A stretch of DNA of 64,000 nucleotides from Nigrospora sphaerica (Eukaryota; Ascomycota; Sordariomycetes; Amphisphaeriales; Apiosporaceae), in assembly GCA_018287875.1 (NCBI GenBank), contig JAGVVL010000002.1:1302001-1366000 (forward strand), written 5' to 3'. Within the stretch, counting starts at the first letter, position 1. Each line of letters opens with the position of its first letter. Positions 11,401 through 23,318 of this stretch are shown here, one piece after another. Both the position numbers and the translations under genes were made by a program. The notes beneath the pieces were generated by a model, which saw only the letters and a program-made list of their open reading frames with translations, ran no database searches and had not been told where the DNA came from.

Positions 11401-12318
11401 CCGCCCTCCGCCTGCTTCCGCTAGTCGCCCAAGGCGCCTGTCTAACAGGCGCTTCCGTGCCTCTGCATGTACTAGAGGCCTGCGCATGACGAGCAGTGAC
11501 ACGGGTGCCTCTCGATTCTCGTCTCGTTACGGAAACGAGCACACCTGTGGCACGGTGTTCCTGGACGTGCGATGGCGGGGGGGGCCGCTAGCTGGGATGA
11601 ATGCGCTCTTGTCCCGACATCCGTTTCCAGGTAGGTATGTAGGCATGTAGTCTAGCGTCAGCACACCGGCGAAGGCCCGCTGGCCATTTGCTACTGGAAG
11701 AGCCACCCCATCCATCACGAGCACCGACGGAGAGAGCAGCGTCCAGGCGCAGGGTCACGTGGGTCAAGTGCGGCTGGGCTGATCCCGTCTCATGTTGAAC
11801 CGTAACCTCCATTTCGCGCCGGGGCTCCCGTCTCCTTCATCCATTGTACCTCCCTGCCGTCTTTTTCCTGCCCTACCGTCCTGTCTACGGGAGGCCGACC
11901 ATCAGGTCCGTTTCAAACGATTGGTAAAATCCGAGTAGGGGGTCCCGTCGACAGCAGCCAGCCCCCCGAATTCTCCACTGGCCATCCCAGCCCAACGGCC
12001 GAGTCTAGAACACACGATAAGCCGTCGAGCTGCGATAGCTCAACCGTCGATCCCCAAGCTAACGATCCTGCGCGACCTCATCGCCGTGTCTGACGTACCC
12101 GAAGTCACCGTCCCGGCGTCCGAGCACGACGAGACCGACGGCCGCCGCGACAGCTCGACTGTTATCTGCCCGGCCTGTGGACTGGATCGGCGAATGCTTG
12201 ATTGATTGATTGCAGCCGTCTCTCTCCTTGCCAGCCACCCCCGGCCCGGGTCTTGGCTGCCCATCCCCGACACTCGACGGAATACCTCGACCCTCCCCCG
12301 CGCAAGCCGAAGCCCGCC
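8497..12318. other. Gene-poor region of about 3.8 kb
   Basis: No frame here looks like a real protein; those present are short, overlap on both strands and are Arg/Pro/Ser-rich. A short GATT repeat sits at about 12197-12212, just before the Myb/SANT-like gene. I looked for tRNA A and B boxes and for transposon termini and saw none I could support. Confidence 0.5.
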
Positions 12319-13639
12319 ATGTCGGACGACGAGACGCAGTCGCGACGCGCCAATCCGGACAAGCGCACCCAGCGCTTCAGCTGGACCCCGGCTTATGAGG
12401 AGACTTTCTTCCGCTCGCTCTGCGAATCGATGCAGATGGGCTTCAAGGAGAACCACAGTTTCAAGTCGGGCGCGTGGGAGCGCGCCGCCGTCGCCTTGCG
12501 CGACAAGCACGGCGCCTGCCCGGAGAAGACGCACCTGGTGAACAAGGCGGACAACGCCCGCAAGCGTTTTCGCCAGTGGCGGGGCCTCGTCGAGAACCCC
12601 GAGTTCACCTACAATGCAGCCACCAAGACGGTCACGGCGAGCGAGGACGCGTGGAAGAGGCACCTGGAGGTAGGCGCTGCAACGCCGTGTTCTAGGGAAT
12701 ACTCGTCCGTCTAACCCGAATCCATAGCGAGACCCGCACGCGCGCGCTCTGCGGGGGCGGGCTTTCGAACACCAGGAGTACATGGAGGTGCTGTTCCCGG
12801 ATGTGCTCGGGTCCGGCGGCGCGCCAAAACGCATCATGAAGTCGAAGCGGAAGGAATCGGACGCCGCCCCGGCCAAGGGGGACCCGCCGAGCACGACGGT
12901 GCCCGAGGCCGTGATGCCCGCCGTGGACCCGAGCCTATTCGCGGCGGCGCCTATGGCGAACGCGCAACAACCATCGCCGCTGCAGACTCAAGTGCCACAG
13001 CCGCCGGCCCCGGTGCCCACGCCCACCGCGGCCCAGCCAATACAAAGACCCACCTCCACCACGATACCTCCCCGCACGGCCGTCGTCGCGTCGATCAGCG
13101 CGCTCACGCCGCCTGACGAGGAGGCGCCCAACTCGGCGAACGCGCGCAAGCGGGCGGCCGGGGCGAGCGCGGCCCAGCCGGAGAAGCGCCGGGGCCGGCC
13201 GTCCCGCTTCTCCTCCGGGGTCTACGGCAACGCCACGCCGCAACCGCCGCCCTCGGCCACCACCGCCGCCGCCGCGGGGTTCGCTCCCCCGCTCACACCC
13301 AACGTGGCCGCCTCGCCGGCGGGCCGTTTGCCGACGGCGCCGCCGGCGGCCGCGCACGGCGCGCTGCTCGAGGAGGCGGTTCTATCCCTGGCCGAAGTTT
13401 TGCGAGGGCGGCAATCACCCCGGTGGTCGGAGCAAGCCGTGGACATCTTCTTCCGCGACTTTGCCGACGACGACCCGGACTTCCAGATCAAGGTGGCCCA
13501 GCAGGCATTGAACGACGAGAACAAGGCCATGACCTTTGCCAAGATGAAGCCCGAGCTCCGGAGGCACTGGATCGGGCGGTTGAGGGAGTTGCATTTCCGC
13601 AACCTGGGCACGGGCCGCGTGGGCGAGGAGGCTCCGTAG
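12319..13639 (+). CDS. Myb/SANT-like DNA-binding protein with AT-hook
   Basis: The model is join(12319..12669, 12728..13639), about 420 aa, with a 58-bp GT-AG intron containing a CTAAC branch site. Residues about 15-120 form a Myb/SANT-like domain of the type shared by plant and fungal proteins and by Harbinger-type transposon accessory proteins: FSWTPAYEETFF, a Trp in SGAWERAA, and RKRFRQWRGLVENPEF. The middle is Pro/Ala/Thr-rich and probably disordered. An AT-hook core, KRRGRPSRF, is at about residues 270-277. The last 80 residues are predicted helical (LAEVLRGRQSPRWSEQ to the end) and may mediate protein contacts. A nuclear DNA-binding role is inferred. No transposase lies nearby. An upstream in-frame ATG at 12205-12210 is less likely than the one chosen. 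Confidence 0.8.
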
Positions 13640-14913
13640 GAGGAAAGTCATGCCCGGCCTGCGACAGCAAGGCTGAGAGCAAGAATGTGGCCAGCTTTGC
13701 GATGCTCGACGGCCTCCCCATGTTTCCTTTTATTTTTATTTTTAAATGCTTTATTCACATTGAGCGCGGGCGAGCGGCGGCCGGGTGCTTTCAAAACGGG
13801 GAGAAGGCGTTGCAGCCAGGGAGTTGGTGTTTCTTCTGCTTCCAGGCCGTCCATGATTTCGAAGAAGCCAGGACGGCGAGGTTCCTGGGGCGGTGTTAGT
13901 AGGGGGGTTAGCTATATAGGGACACCATTGTCTCGCTCGGGAGACAAGACGACATGTATCTGTATATCTGCATCCGTACATCACTAGCCATTACGCCTCT
14001 GGCGCTTCTGGCCACCACATGTACTCCCCTTTTAGCGGCTCGGGCGCCGTGGACGGAGTTCCGCCTCGTGGCGGGCTGCCCCTGCAACCTCTGCTTTTTG
14101 GCCGGGCCTGGCGTCTGGCCAGCGCCGACGCGCCGCTCGTCAGCTTTTCCCCTTCGCCATGGAAAGGATGCTTTGCGTTTGGCGGGCGGCAGGACGGGGG
14201 CGGTAGCACGGCCGGACGGACAGAGGTTGGTAGTGGCGTCGATCGAGACAAGCTAGGACGCCAAGGGCCCCCCCGAACCTGCGTTAGCAGCCCGATAGTG
14301 TCGACATCGTCAGGAACGCCCTCGGCGTGGTTGAGCGGCAGCAACAACAAAGAGCACCCCTTCCGACCGGGCCTAGACCGGGAGAACCCACACCTCGAAT
14401 CGCTTTGCATTTAGAGGGAGGAGAGGCCCGCCCCCGGCACCACCGCGGATTCATTATTGACTCGGGTTTCCTAGTTGGGTCGCCTCTCTCCCCCCGTACC
14501 CAAAGGTGCCCGGTCTGGTCGTCGCTGTTGGTTCGCTGAACCGAGTGCGGATGACAATCCACTGAATGCAGGTTTTCGCAGGCCGTACATGCACGTTGCG
14601 GAGGGGTGAGCAGCTACGCACGCACGAGTGCGTGCGTACATATCTGGCACGAATGAGAGCGAGGTTCGGTTGCGCATCGGCGTAATAGCTGAAGGCACCT
14701 GAAAGCAACCCCGGGGGGGGCCTGCAGGCCTGGTGGCACCAGGACTATCTTGTCACCTTGCCGTGAGTCCCGTGTCAGCGTAAGTCGAGCACGGAGTCTC
14801 TCCCTTATCGTAAGACACCTGAGGCGGCGTTATTGGTACTCTTGTCCCTCTTTCCCGCCCTTGCTGCCCTCTTACTACAGATCTACTACGTTTGTCGCTA
14901 AAGAAAAGCGTCC

Positions 14914-14970
<57 letters not shown>

Positions 14971-16024
14971 CGGTGGTGCGGCTATCATGCTTACCCACCT
15001 GCGACCCCCTGGTCCCCAGTCGGCCCACCGTTTCTCTGCTTCCAGCGCCATGGGAAGCGCAGCTGGGACCCTCGCTGCCCCCCGAGGCCGAGACGGAAAG
15101 TGGAAATACCGTGGCGCTAGCGGCGTCGTATTTCTGCGCCGCCAAGACGCGGCCGCGTTCGCCGGGACGAAACGAAAGCCCGCGCAATCGGTGCTATTCA
15201 ACCACGTACCTATTTTTCCCTCTTTGGGATTACTACCACTGTTTGCTTTGCTGAACGGGCTTACCTACCGCTGTCGCAGGTCTGGGCCTCGCGTTGTTTA
15301 TTTTTTATTTCTTTTCAGCTGAGCTCTCGCCTGCCCCCACCCCCCCGTCCTCGACCCATCGATCGTACCCGGGCGCTGCAAAAGTGGGAGGGAGGGTCTC
15401 GAAACGGGCAAGAGAAAAAAGGCGACTGGCTCGAATCGGCCGCTTCGCCCCGGGGGCGATTGAAGCAACACGCATGCCCACTTGGGGCCGTCGTCGTCGT
15501 GCCGGCTTCCTCGGCGCCAATGGATGAGTAAGTGAAGTGACGTATCGTCTCTTGACGGGCGGGCTGTCAAGAAGGGCAGTGGTATCTAGATCGGGACCCC
15601 GGCCCCTTCTTCGCTATTTTCTCTTTCTTGCTCTCGCTCTATCTCTACGCTTCCCCCGTCTCTCGCTCCCCCCCGCTCTGCCCGTCGCATTTTGCGTGTG
15701 CGTGTCGCTCGTTCGTAAATCTCGCCACGTTTTATTTCCTCGCTACCGGTGCTGTTCCTCTTGCTCGCTCGTTACTGCTGGCTTTGTTCCGTGCCGTGTG
15801 TTCGCTTGCCGACGAGACCCATTTTGCGCCGCGAATTTCCCCGGGGCCCTCCCACCGTCCGGATTTCCTACGCCGCCCTCCCGGGTGGACATTGCGCGGG
15901 TGCGAACAGGCCCGTCTCCGGCGTTCAGACCGGTAGAGGAAGCACCGCGGCCCGGCCAGGTCCTTGATATCCTGCTCTCCCACCGGCGCCTTCGCTCCTC
16001 GGCGCGCCCGGCACCGTCGTCGTG
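13640..16024. other. Intergenic region with CT repeat and pyrimidine-rich leader
   Basis: No supported gene. It contains the CT microsatellite at 14916-14970. From about 15600 to 15780 it is strongly pyrimidine-rich on the plus strand, as is common before well-expressed fungal genes, and so may be promoter or leader of the GH128 gene. Confidence 0.5.
14916..14970. repeat. (CT)n microsatellite
   Basis: About 24 uninterrupted CT units run from 14916 to about 14963, followed by TTCTCTC. The minus strand reads (GA)n. It lies about 1.05 kb upstream of the GH128 start. Confidence 0.95.
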
Positions 16025-17078
16025 ATGCGGCCCTTTCCGACCCTGCAACTGGCGGCGGCCCTGCTCGGGGGCCTCGCGGCGGCCACGCGGTCGGCGAAGC
16101 GCGGGCTCGTCTACGTGCCCGACGACAAGTGGCCGACGGACTACAAGATCTGGCTCGAGGCCGGGTCGGACCTCACGTGGTACTACAACTACCAGCCGCA
16201 GCCGCCGCCCGAGTTCGCGCAGGTGCCGCAGGACCAGCTCGAGTTCGTGCCCATGCTCTGGGGCCGGACTGAGGGCACCAAGTTCCTCGACGGCGTCGTC
16301 AAGCTCATCGATGGCGGCCGCAACATCAGCCACGTGCTCGGCTTCAACGAGCCCGACGCCTCGCAGTACGGCGGCAGCGGCATTGACCCGCGCTCCGCCG
16401 CCCAGATGTGGGTCGATAACATCGAGCCCCTGGCCAAGCGCGGCGTCAAGCTGGGCCTGCCCGCCTGCACCGGCGCCCCGACCGGCCTGCCGTGGCTGCA
16501 GAACTTCCTGGGCAACTGCTCCGACATTGTGAGCGCCGGCGGCCCCAAGCGGAACTGCACCTACGACTTTGCCAACATTCATTGGTACGGCAACTTTGAG
16601 GGCCTCGCGAGCCACATGGGCTCGTACTCGGCTGCGTAAGTTCGCCCCTTGTTTCGTTTTTCTGCCCGTTTTGGTTCCGGGGGGGAGAAAGAAGGGGGAG
16701 AACGAATACCCGGCCGTGATTGCTAACACGAACCCCCCGTCCAGCTTCCCCAACCTTACGCAGTGGATCACCGAGTACAACCTGCCGCACGAGGAGCTGA
16801 AGCCGACGCAGGAGTTCTACAACATGTCGGCCGAGTACTTTGACCGCCTCGACTCGGTTGGCCGCTACAGCCTCTTCGGCGGGTTCCGCTCCAAGGTCAG
16901 CAACGTCGGCCCCAACGCCGTCATGCTCAGCAACGACGGCCGCTTGACCGACATCGGCTCCTGGTACCTGGGCGGGTCCGCCACCGGCGTCGACCCCCAG
17001 TCGGCGGCCGGCCGCGGCGCCGCCCCCGTGGCCTGGGCCGTCGCTGCCTGTCTCGGCGCTGCCGGCTTCTTGCTGTAG
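16025..17078 (+). CDS. GPI-anchored GH128-type endo-beta-1,3-glucanase (Asl1-like)
   Basis: The model is join(16025..16635, 16745..17078), 314 aa, with a 109-bp GTAAGT...CAG intron. The protein has a signal peptide (LQLAAALLGGLAAATRS), then a single TIM-barrel glycosyl-hydrolase catalytic core of the Asl1/GH128 family: RGLVYVPDD, WYYNYQPQP, HVLGFNEPDAS with likely acid/base Glu109, FANIHWYG, and WITEYNLP with likely nucleophile Glu214. The C-terminus is a small-residue linker and a hydrophobic tail without charged end (AVAACLGAAGFLL), typical of a GPI signal. It should act on beta-1,3-glucan at the cell surface. The ATG at 16025 follows a GTG and is the first good start. Confidence 0.88.
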
Positions 17079-17670
17079 TTTTCGCGGGAGGCTCGCGGGG
17101 TCCACACGAACCCATCCTGGCCCCTCGAGCGGCGCGGGTAGACGGGGGAAACGGATATAAGGGGTTTATGTCATATTAAGAAGGATTTTGGCGTTCGGAG
17201 TCCCGGGTTGGCCTAGCTGGGTAGAGAACAAGCGCCGCAGAGAGAGTCTGCCTCGTAACTCGATGCCACTCGTCCGTGAAGGGTCATGTTCGTGATGAAG
17301 CCAGCGTGGGCGCTGCCTGCGCGGCGGCCTTGCGTGTACCGGGCCCACGGTTGCGTCGACCTTCCACGGCATTCATGGAACAGACGGCGCATGATGGGCT
17401 TCTGGACCGGCCGGACCGGCAGGATGAGGAGGCCTAATCGATGAATCACGTCAATGAAGCGGTTCTGTTGCACGGCGAAACACAGGGATGGTTAAGGAAC
17501 CGCCCGCGTGGATGCTGGGGCGGTCGCCGCTGGCGGGCTGGAGTTGCTTGTGGAGATGGCTGGATACCTCATCCATTCGCCATCATACCCCAAGTTACCT
17601 ACCTACCTACACATTCAACGGAACCAGCGGAAGGAAGGGGACGAGGTAAGCAGCCATGGGCATGCGCGGG
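17079..17670. other. Intergenic region downstream of GH128 gene
   Basis: It holds the 3' UTR of the glucanase and a short ACCTACCTACCTAC run at about 17596-17611. No coding or RNA feature is supported. Confidence 0.55.
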
Positions 17671-18312
17671 CCGAGGCTAGATGACCTCTTCTATGGTACG
17701 AAAGAGTCCCGAGTCGGGTCTCTTCCCGCCGAAGAGTCTTCCGGAGGACATGGAACAGACTGCATCTCTCTGGTACTGAGCGCGGTGGAAAGTTTCTGTA
17801 CTGCGTGCGGCGCTACCCGCGGGCCCTGCAGACCGAGGCTAGTCGTCAGTTCCATTCTTAATCACTTGCTACCTAGATTATGCCGCGTACCGACATATGT
17901 ACGCCTCGCATGTATGCACGTATCCAAACCGTGCTCCACTGCAGCAACGTTTCAGGCGAATGCTGACAGAGTCTGAGGAACCGGGGCGTGAAGAAGCTCC
18001 AATGCCACGTCCGGAGCCCGCCACTTCCACTCTCGAGACGCATCGGTCAGCGCCTCGGCTCGTTTCCCAAACGGACCTCATCAAGAACCTTGTATTCAAT
18101 GTGGTTCGTCCATCCATCTCTGTACGTGGGAGCACCTTTCTGTACGACTCGAGCGGGGTGGCCAGTCCATCTGCTTACCCCAGATTCCCGTGAAGCAGGG
18201 GTTCCTTTAGCGTGTCCTCTCACTGCCTTGGCGCCGTTCCAATCTGCCGAAACGGCCAGTTTTTGCCCTGGAAGCATCAGCAGTCATTCCCCGAGGAAGA
18301 CCGAAGCCTCGG
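17671..18312. promoter_or_regulatory. Five CCTCGG/CCGAGG sites upstream of the thiolase
   Basis: CCGAGG occurs at 17671-17676, 17833-17838 and 18291-18296; CCTCGG at 18053-18058 and 18307-18312. The last two form an inverted pair 10 bp apart, about 310 bp upstream of the thiolase ATG. CCTCGG is the known core of the fatty-acid response site bound by FarA/FarB-type zinc-cluster factors in Aspergillus, which control peroxisomal beta-oxidation genes. The sites are seen; their use here is inferred from the downstream gene. Confidence 0.55.
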
Positions 18313-18620
18313 CTCAACGTAGGACCCACGCATTGCCGACCGACTCACGAAGTATCGCCTCCCGCGTCTTGGCGTCTCTGGGGAGGGGATCGATTGACCT
18401 TTATCCGCTGCTTTGTCCTCGCCGGCATCTGTACAATCCGTTCTACAGACCTTTTGTTCTTCCTTCTACGTCGATACCCTCCCCCAAGAATCGTTTTGCT
18501 TGTTGTTGGTGTCTTTTGGACGACCTCGTTGCTGTTGCCTCTGCGCTGCTGCCCATCCCCCCCTCTCCCCCGTCCCGTCCGAAACCAAGAGAGCAGAGCT
18601 CCGTAGTCGACGTCGCCACC

Positions 18621-20017
18621 ATGTCGGAGAGAATCGGTTCCATCCTGAAGCACCTGTCCCCCGGGGCGGGTCTGTCTGCCATGTACGTACGCCAGCGCCG
18701 CCGGTCGCCGTACCCGCGGGTGAAGATGCAACGCTGACAAGATTGCGCGCCGACCAGTACCGCCAAGAACCCCGACGACGTCGTTATCACCACGGCCATC
18801 CGGACACCGCTGTGCAAGGCCAAGAAGGGAGGGTTCAAGGACACTACGCTGGAGTACATGACTTATGCTCTCCTCAAGGAGGTGAAGGAGCGGGCGGGCT
18901 TTGATACCGCGCTCGTCGAGGATATCTGCTTTGGAAACGTGAGGGCGCGCTCTGCCTTTTCTTCACCGCCGTACCCGCCCGAGAGGCCAGCTAACAAGTC
19001 TCGCGCTCGTCTCAGGTCTCGGATGCCAAAGCCGCCTACAAGGCCCGTGCCGCCGCGCTCGCCGCCGGTTTCCCCAACACGGCCGGCGCCTCTTCGGTCA
19101 ACCGCTTCTGCAGCTCGGGCCTGAAGGCGACGGCCGACATTGCGCACGCCATCGCTCAGGGCTCGATCCAGGTCGGCGTGGCCATCGGAGCCGAGCAGAT
19201 GACGATCGGCGGCGACCGCCTCGAGGAGCCCTTCGACGAGGCCATCCTGTCGCAGAGCCAGGAGGCGCGTGACACCATGGAGGCCATGGGCTGGACGAGC
19301 GAGAACGTGGCCAAGGACTTTGGCCTCACGCGCGAGCAGGTCGACACGTACGCGGCCGAGAGCTTCCGCCGCGCCGAGGCGGCGCAGAAGGCCGGCTGGT
19401 TCGACGACGAGATCGTCCCCATCACCACCAAGGTCAAGGGCGCCGACGGCGAGCTCAAGACGGTCACGCTGACCAAGGACGAGGGCATCCGGCCCGGCAC
19501 CACGGCCGAGGGCCTCATGAAGATCCGCGCCGCCTTCCCGCAGTGGGGCCCCATCACCACGGGCGGCAACGCCAGCCAGGTGACGGACGGCGCCGCCGCC
19601 GTGGTGCTGATGAAGCGCTCGCAGGCCATCAAGCTCGGCCTGCCCGTCCTGGCCAAGTACGTCGGCTCGACGGTGGCCGGCCTGCCGCCCCGCATCATGG
19701 GCATCGGCCCCGCCATCGCCATCCCCAAGCTGCTGGCGCAGTACGGCCTGACGCTGGCCGACATTGACGTCGTCGAGCTTAACGAGGCCTTTGGCACCAT
19801 GGCCGTCTACTGCCGCGACAAGCTCGGCCTCGACTGGGCCAAGATGAACCCCCGCGGCGGCGCCATCGCCCTGGGCCACCCGCTGGGTGCCACGGGCACC
19901 CGCCAGATCGTGACGGGCCTAAGCGAGTGCCGGAGGACCAAGAAGAAGATCCTCCTGACCAGCATGTGCATCGGCACCGGCATGGGCATGGCCGGCCTCT
20001 TCGTCAACGAGCAATGA
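18621..20017 (+). CDS. Peroxisomal 3-ketoacyl-CoA thiolase
   Basis: The model is join(18621..18682, 18758..18938, 19016..20017), 414 aa, the usual length of the Pot1/ACAA1 family. Introns are 75 and 77 bp, GT-AG, phases 2 and 0. The enzyme cleaves 3-ketoacyl-CoA with CoA to acetyl-CoA and a shortened acyl-CoA, the last step of beta-oxidation. The N-terminus carries a PTS2 peroxisomal signal, RIGSILKHL at residues 4-12, fitting R-(L/V/I)-x5-(H/Q)-(L/A). Catalytic residues are present: Cys113 in NRFCSSGLKA, His369 in IALGHPLGATG and Cys399 in TSMCIGTGMGM. Five CCTCGG-type sites lie upstream, consistent with induction by fatty acids. The Kozak context GCCACCATG is strong. Confidence 0.95.
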
Positions 20018-20405
20018 TGAAGCCGCGTAATAATCATGTACACGTACTCTGCCATTTGAATATAGCGCTTCCGATTTTTCCCATACGTCCCGTCGTGACT
20101 TGAAGAATGGGCGGCGTTTCGCGTGCTCTTTATTCTGCTACGGTCTATCGGGCACCGCCTGGTCAGCCGCGGAATTCCCTCGCTGTGCAGAGGGCTAGCT
20201 TTTACTTGATTACAACCGCCTCAGAAGCCCTTGTCAGCCTACCTCTCTACCTCGCCGCATTTTCTACGTATCTGTACACCCCTTCCTCTACGTATCTGTG
20301 CCTCCCCCGCCATTGGGATCCCACCCCTACACGGCGGGATTGCCTGACAGCTTAGAAACTCAAGCCCACGACCGGTCTGGCCAACTCCGGACCAGCCGAA
20401 CCGCT
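20018..20405. other. Intergenic region between thiolase and amidase
   Basis: The two genes are in tandem and 388 bp apart. It holds the thiolase 3' UTR and the amidase promoter; CTCTACGTATCTGT-like words repeat near 20260-20300. No other feature is seen. Confidence 0.55.
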
Positions 20406-23134
20406 ATGCAGGCGATGGCGCGGGACCCCCGTCCCCAAACGCGATCCACGTCATTGACGGCGACGACGACCATTCTGGCTCTCGCCGGCCGGCCGTACCT
20501 CCTGCACCCGGCGCCCGCCGCTCGTCTGGGGCCCTTGCACGCGGGCCGGCGCTTCGTGCCGGCCACGTACCTCGGGGCCGTGACCCGGGGCGAGTTGGAC
20601 GGCGTCCTGGCCCGCTGTCGCGCCGACGACGTGTGGACGGCCGATTTCCTATCCCGTAGGTTTTTCTTTTGCCCCCCCCCCCCCCCCGGGATATAGGAAG
20701 ATCGAGGATTTGTCCCTCGGTCAGAAAGTTCTAGAGGGGAGGGGAAGGCACACACATCGTCTCGTGGCTGACGAGGCACGCGCGTGCGCCTTGGCACAGT
20801 GGTGATACATTGCCAAGGGGACGACGCCGAGGCCGAAGCGGTCGCCCAGGCGCTGCGCGAGAGGCGGCGACGAGGCCCCGAAGAAGAGGAGGAGGAGGAG
20901 GAGGAGGCGCTGCCGCCGTTGCGCGTGGGCCACGACCTCGGCCTCGCGGTACCCGGGCCGTACGTCCTCGACGCCGCCACCGGCGACGTTCACGCCGTCT
21001 ACCGGCTGTACTCGGACGCGAGCCACGCCTTCGTGAGGGGCGTCGTCCCCGCCGGCGCCGCGGCGTACCAGTGGCTCGCCGCCTCGGACGTGAGTCTTCG
21101 GGGCACCGGCCGTCTAAACCCCACCCCCTTACCCGGGAGTTCTTGAGATGAGGAGGCTGCTGACGCACGGGGAAGGCGCGCCCGCGCCCTCCCTAATAGC
21201 TCGTGCCCGTGCCGTCCCGGTTGTACAGCGGGGCGCCGTCCGCCCGGCGGCCCCTCGCCGGCCTCCGCTTCGGCGTCAAGGACAACATCGACGTTGCCGG
21301 GCTTGAGACGGGCCACGGCAGCCGCTGCTACCGCGACTTCTACCCGCCGCGCGAAACCACGGCGGCGTGCGTCCAGCGGCTCCTCGACGCCGGCGCCGTC
21401 CTCGTCGGCAAGCTGCGGTGCTGCCAGTGGAGCGACGGACAGGACCCCGTTGATCGGCAAGTCATTCCTCCCCTTGGCACCCCTACCCCTTCTTTTGCTC
21501 GCTGCTGGGATGAGCAAGCCCTCACCCCGGTGGCCTCTTCGGCCCCCTTTCCTCCCTGCTCTCGTCTGACACGCCAAAACCCCTCCACTCTAGGCTCGAG
21601 GAGGTGACGCCGACCAACCCGCGCGGCGACGGCTTCCAGAAACCCTCGGGGTCCAGCTCCGGCTCGGCCGCCGCCTGCGCGAGCTACCCCTGGCTCGACT
21701 TCGCCCTCGGCACCGACAGGGGCGGCTCCATCCGGCACCCGGCCGCCGTCAACGGCGTGTACGGGCTCCGACCGTCGGGCGGCCGTGTGCCGCGCGCGGG
21801 CCTCGACGGCGACCGGCACGCCTTCACGACGGCTGGCGTGCTCGCGCGCGCCCCCACCGTGGCGGCGGCCGCCACCGAGGCGCTGCTGGACCGCCCGCCT
21901 CCCTCGCCTCCGACCGCCGCGCCCCCGCGCTTCCGGCTGCTGTACGCCGTCGAGGCCGCCGCCGCGGCGTCCGACGGCGCGCCGCCCAAGTTCTTCCCGG
22001 CGCCGGACGGGCCGCCGGGGCCCGACGAGGCCGTGGCCGCCGCCGCCGCCGTGGCCGAGGCCTTCGTGGCGCGGCTCGAGGCGCACCTGGGCGTCGGGCG
22101 GCGCGCCGTCAGCGTTGCCGACCTGTGGGCGCGCGCGGCCGGCCGACGCGGCCTTGTCCGGCGACCTCGCCGCCGCCACCGCCGCCCTGTACGCCGACGG
22201 CGTGTACGCGGCGCTGTGGCACGACGCCGTGCTGCCATTTTCGCGCGCCTACGCGGCCGCCCGCGGCGGCGCCGGGCCATTTATCGAGCCGACGACGCGC
22301 GCCCGCCTCGATTACGGCGCCGCCGTGCCCGACGCCGCCCGCGCCGCCGCCGCCGAGGCCGCCGCCGTCTTCGCCCGCTGGGTCCGCGAGGTCCTGCTGC
22401 CGCCGCCCGGCCCCGACGCGTCGGCGACGGTGCCGCTGCTCATCTACCCGCAGACCTGGGGCCGGCCCAGCTACCGCGACGAGCCGTCGGCGCAACGGGC
22501 CGGCCGCCTCTTTGTACGTTCTTTCCCGGGCGGCCCGGGTCCATCCTATTACCCTTTTCCGGGCCCGGGTTTTCTGTCTCGCACTGCTCTCGTGTGGTTC
22601 TTTTCCTCTTTCCCTTTGTTGCTTCCGATTTCCTGGCCCTCCGGAAAATACTACCCGCGAGCCACCATTCTTCTACTGGAACCACTAACGCCGAATATCA
22701 CAGTGGTCCGGTTTCTCCGTCTACTCCATCAGCTATTGCAGCGGCTGCCCCGACGTAAGCGACATCTGTTGTTCTCTATTCCATGTGTTTCGGCCCGCGC
22801 CCCTCTCGTTATACTCCCGCCAGGCTGTTGTATCTAAACTTCTGGCCCGAGGGTGCTCCGAAAACTGCCCACGGACACCTATCTCGTTTGGGAAATCGCT
22901 GACTCCCTCTCGTGGTAGTACGTCATGCCCGTCGGCGAGGTGACTTTCACCTCGAGGCTCACGGGCCAGCGGTGTTTCCTGCCCGTCGCCCTGTCCCTCC
23001 TGGTGCCCCACGACATGGACGAGGTCCTGCTGGGGCTTCTGAAGGACCTCGAGGCCGCCGGGATACTGAGGCCGGCGGCGTGTGGATCGCGCACCTTCGA
23101 TGACGCCGGGGAGCCGAGCGAGGGGCCTGCCTAG
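20406..23134 (+). CDS. Amidase-signature enzyme, six exons, with an apparent frameshift
   Basis: The model is join(20406..20655, 20800..21089, 21200..21456, 21594..22513, 22704..22754, 22919..23134). An N-terminal fungal domain is followed by an amidase-signature domain with the full Ser-cisSer-Lys triad: Lys in [11 protein letters not shown] (21278-21280), the cis-Ser in [11 protein letters not shown] and the nucleophile in [10 protein letters not shown] (21727-21729). The end, [20 protein letters not shown], also fits the family. Exon 3 to 4 needs a GC-AG intron (donor GCAAGT at 21457), the only choice that keeps the frame. Within exon 4 the reading frame must shift by one base near 22125-22150: before it the frame reads [10 protein letters not shown], after it [17 protein letters not shown]. 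Total exon length is one over a multiple of three. This is either a sequencing error in GC-rich DNA or a real disabling mutation. Substrate is unknown. Confidence 0.75.
20672..20687 (+). repeat. Run of 16 C in amidase intron 1
   Basis: A homopolymer of 16 C lies 17 bp after the intron 1 donor. Such runs are length-unstable and error-prone in assemblies. Confidence 0.9.
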
Positions 23135-23318
23135 AGTTTGGTGCCGGGCCATACGTCGTGCAGTACAAAGAGCGGGGGCTCGCAGTTTATAGTCTATCCT
23201 TTGAGTCGTATCTCCCATTTTTCCACCGGCCAAAAGCACGACGCCTGAAGGCTCGCCACGCCGAAAGTGTTTGCCCCAATAAGCCGCGGCATGCTCTTGG
23301 GCCTCGGCGCGGGCCCAA

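Noticed and set aside
18863..19879. 338-codon frame antisense to the thiolase
   Set aside because: Shadow of the thiolase; no domain.
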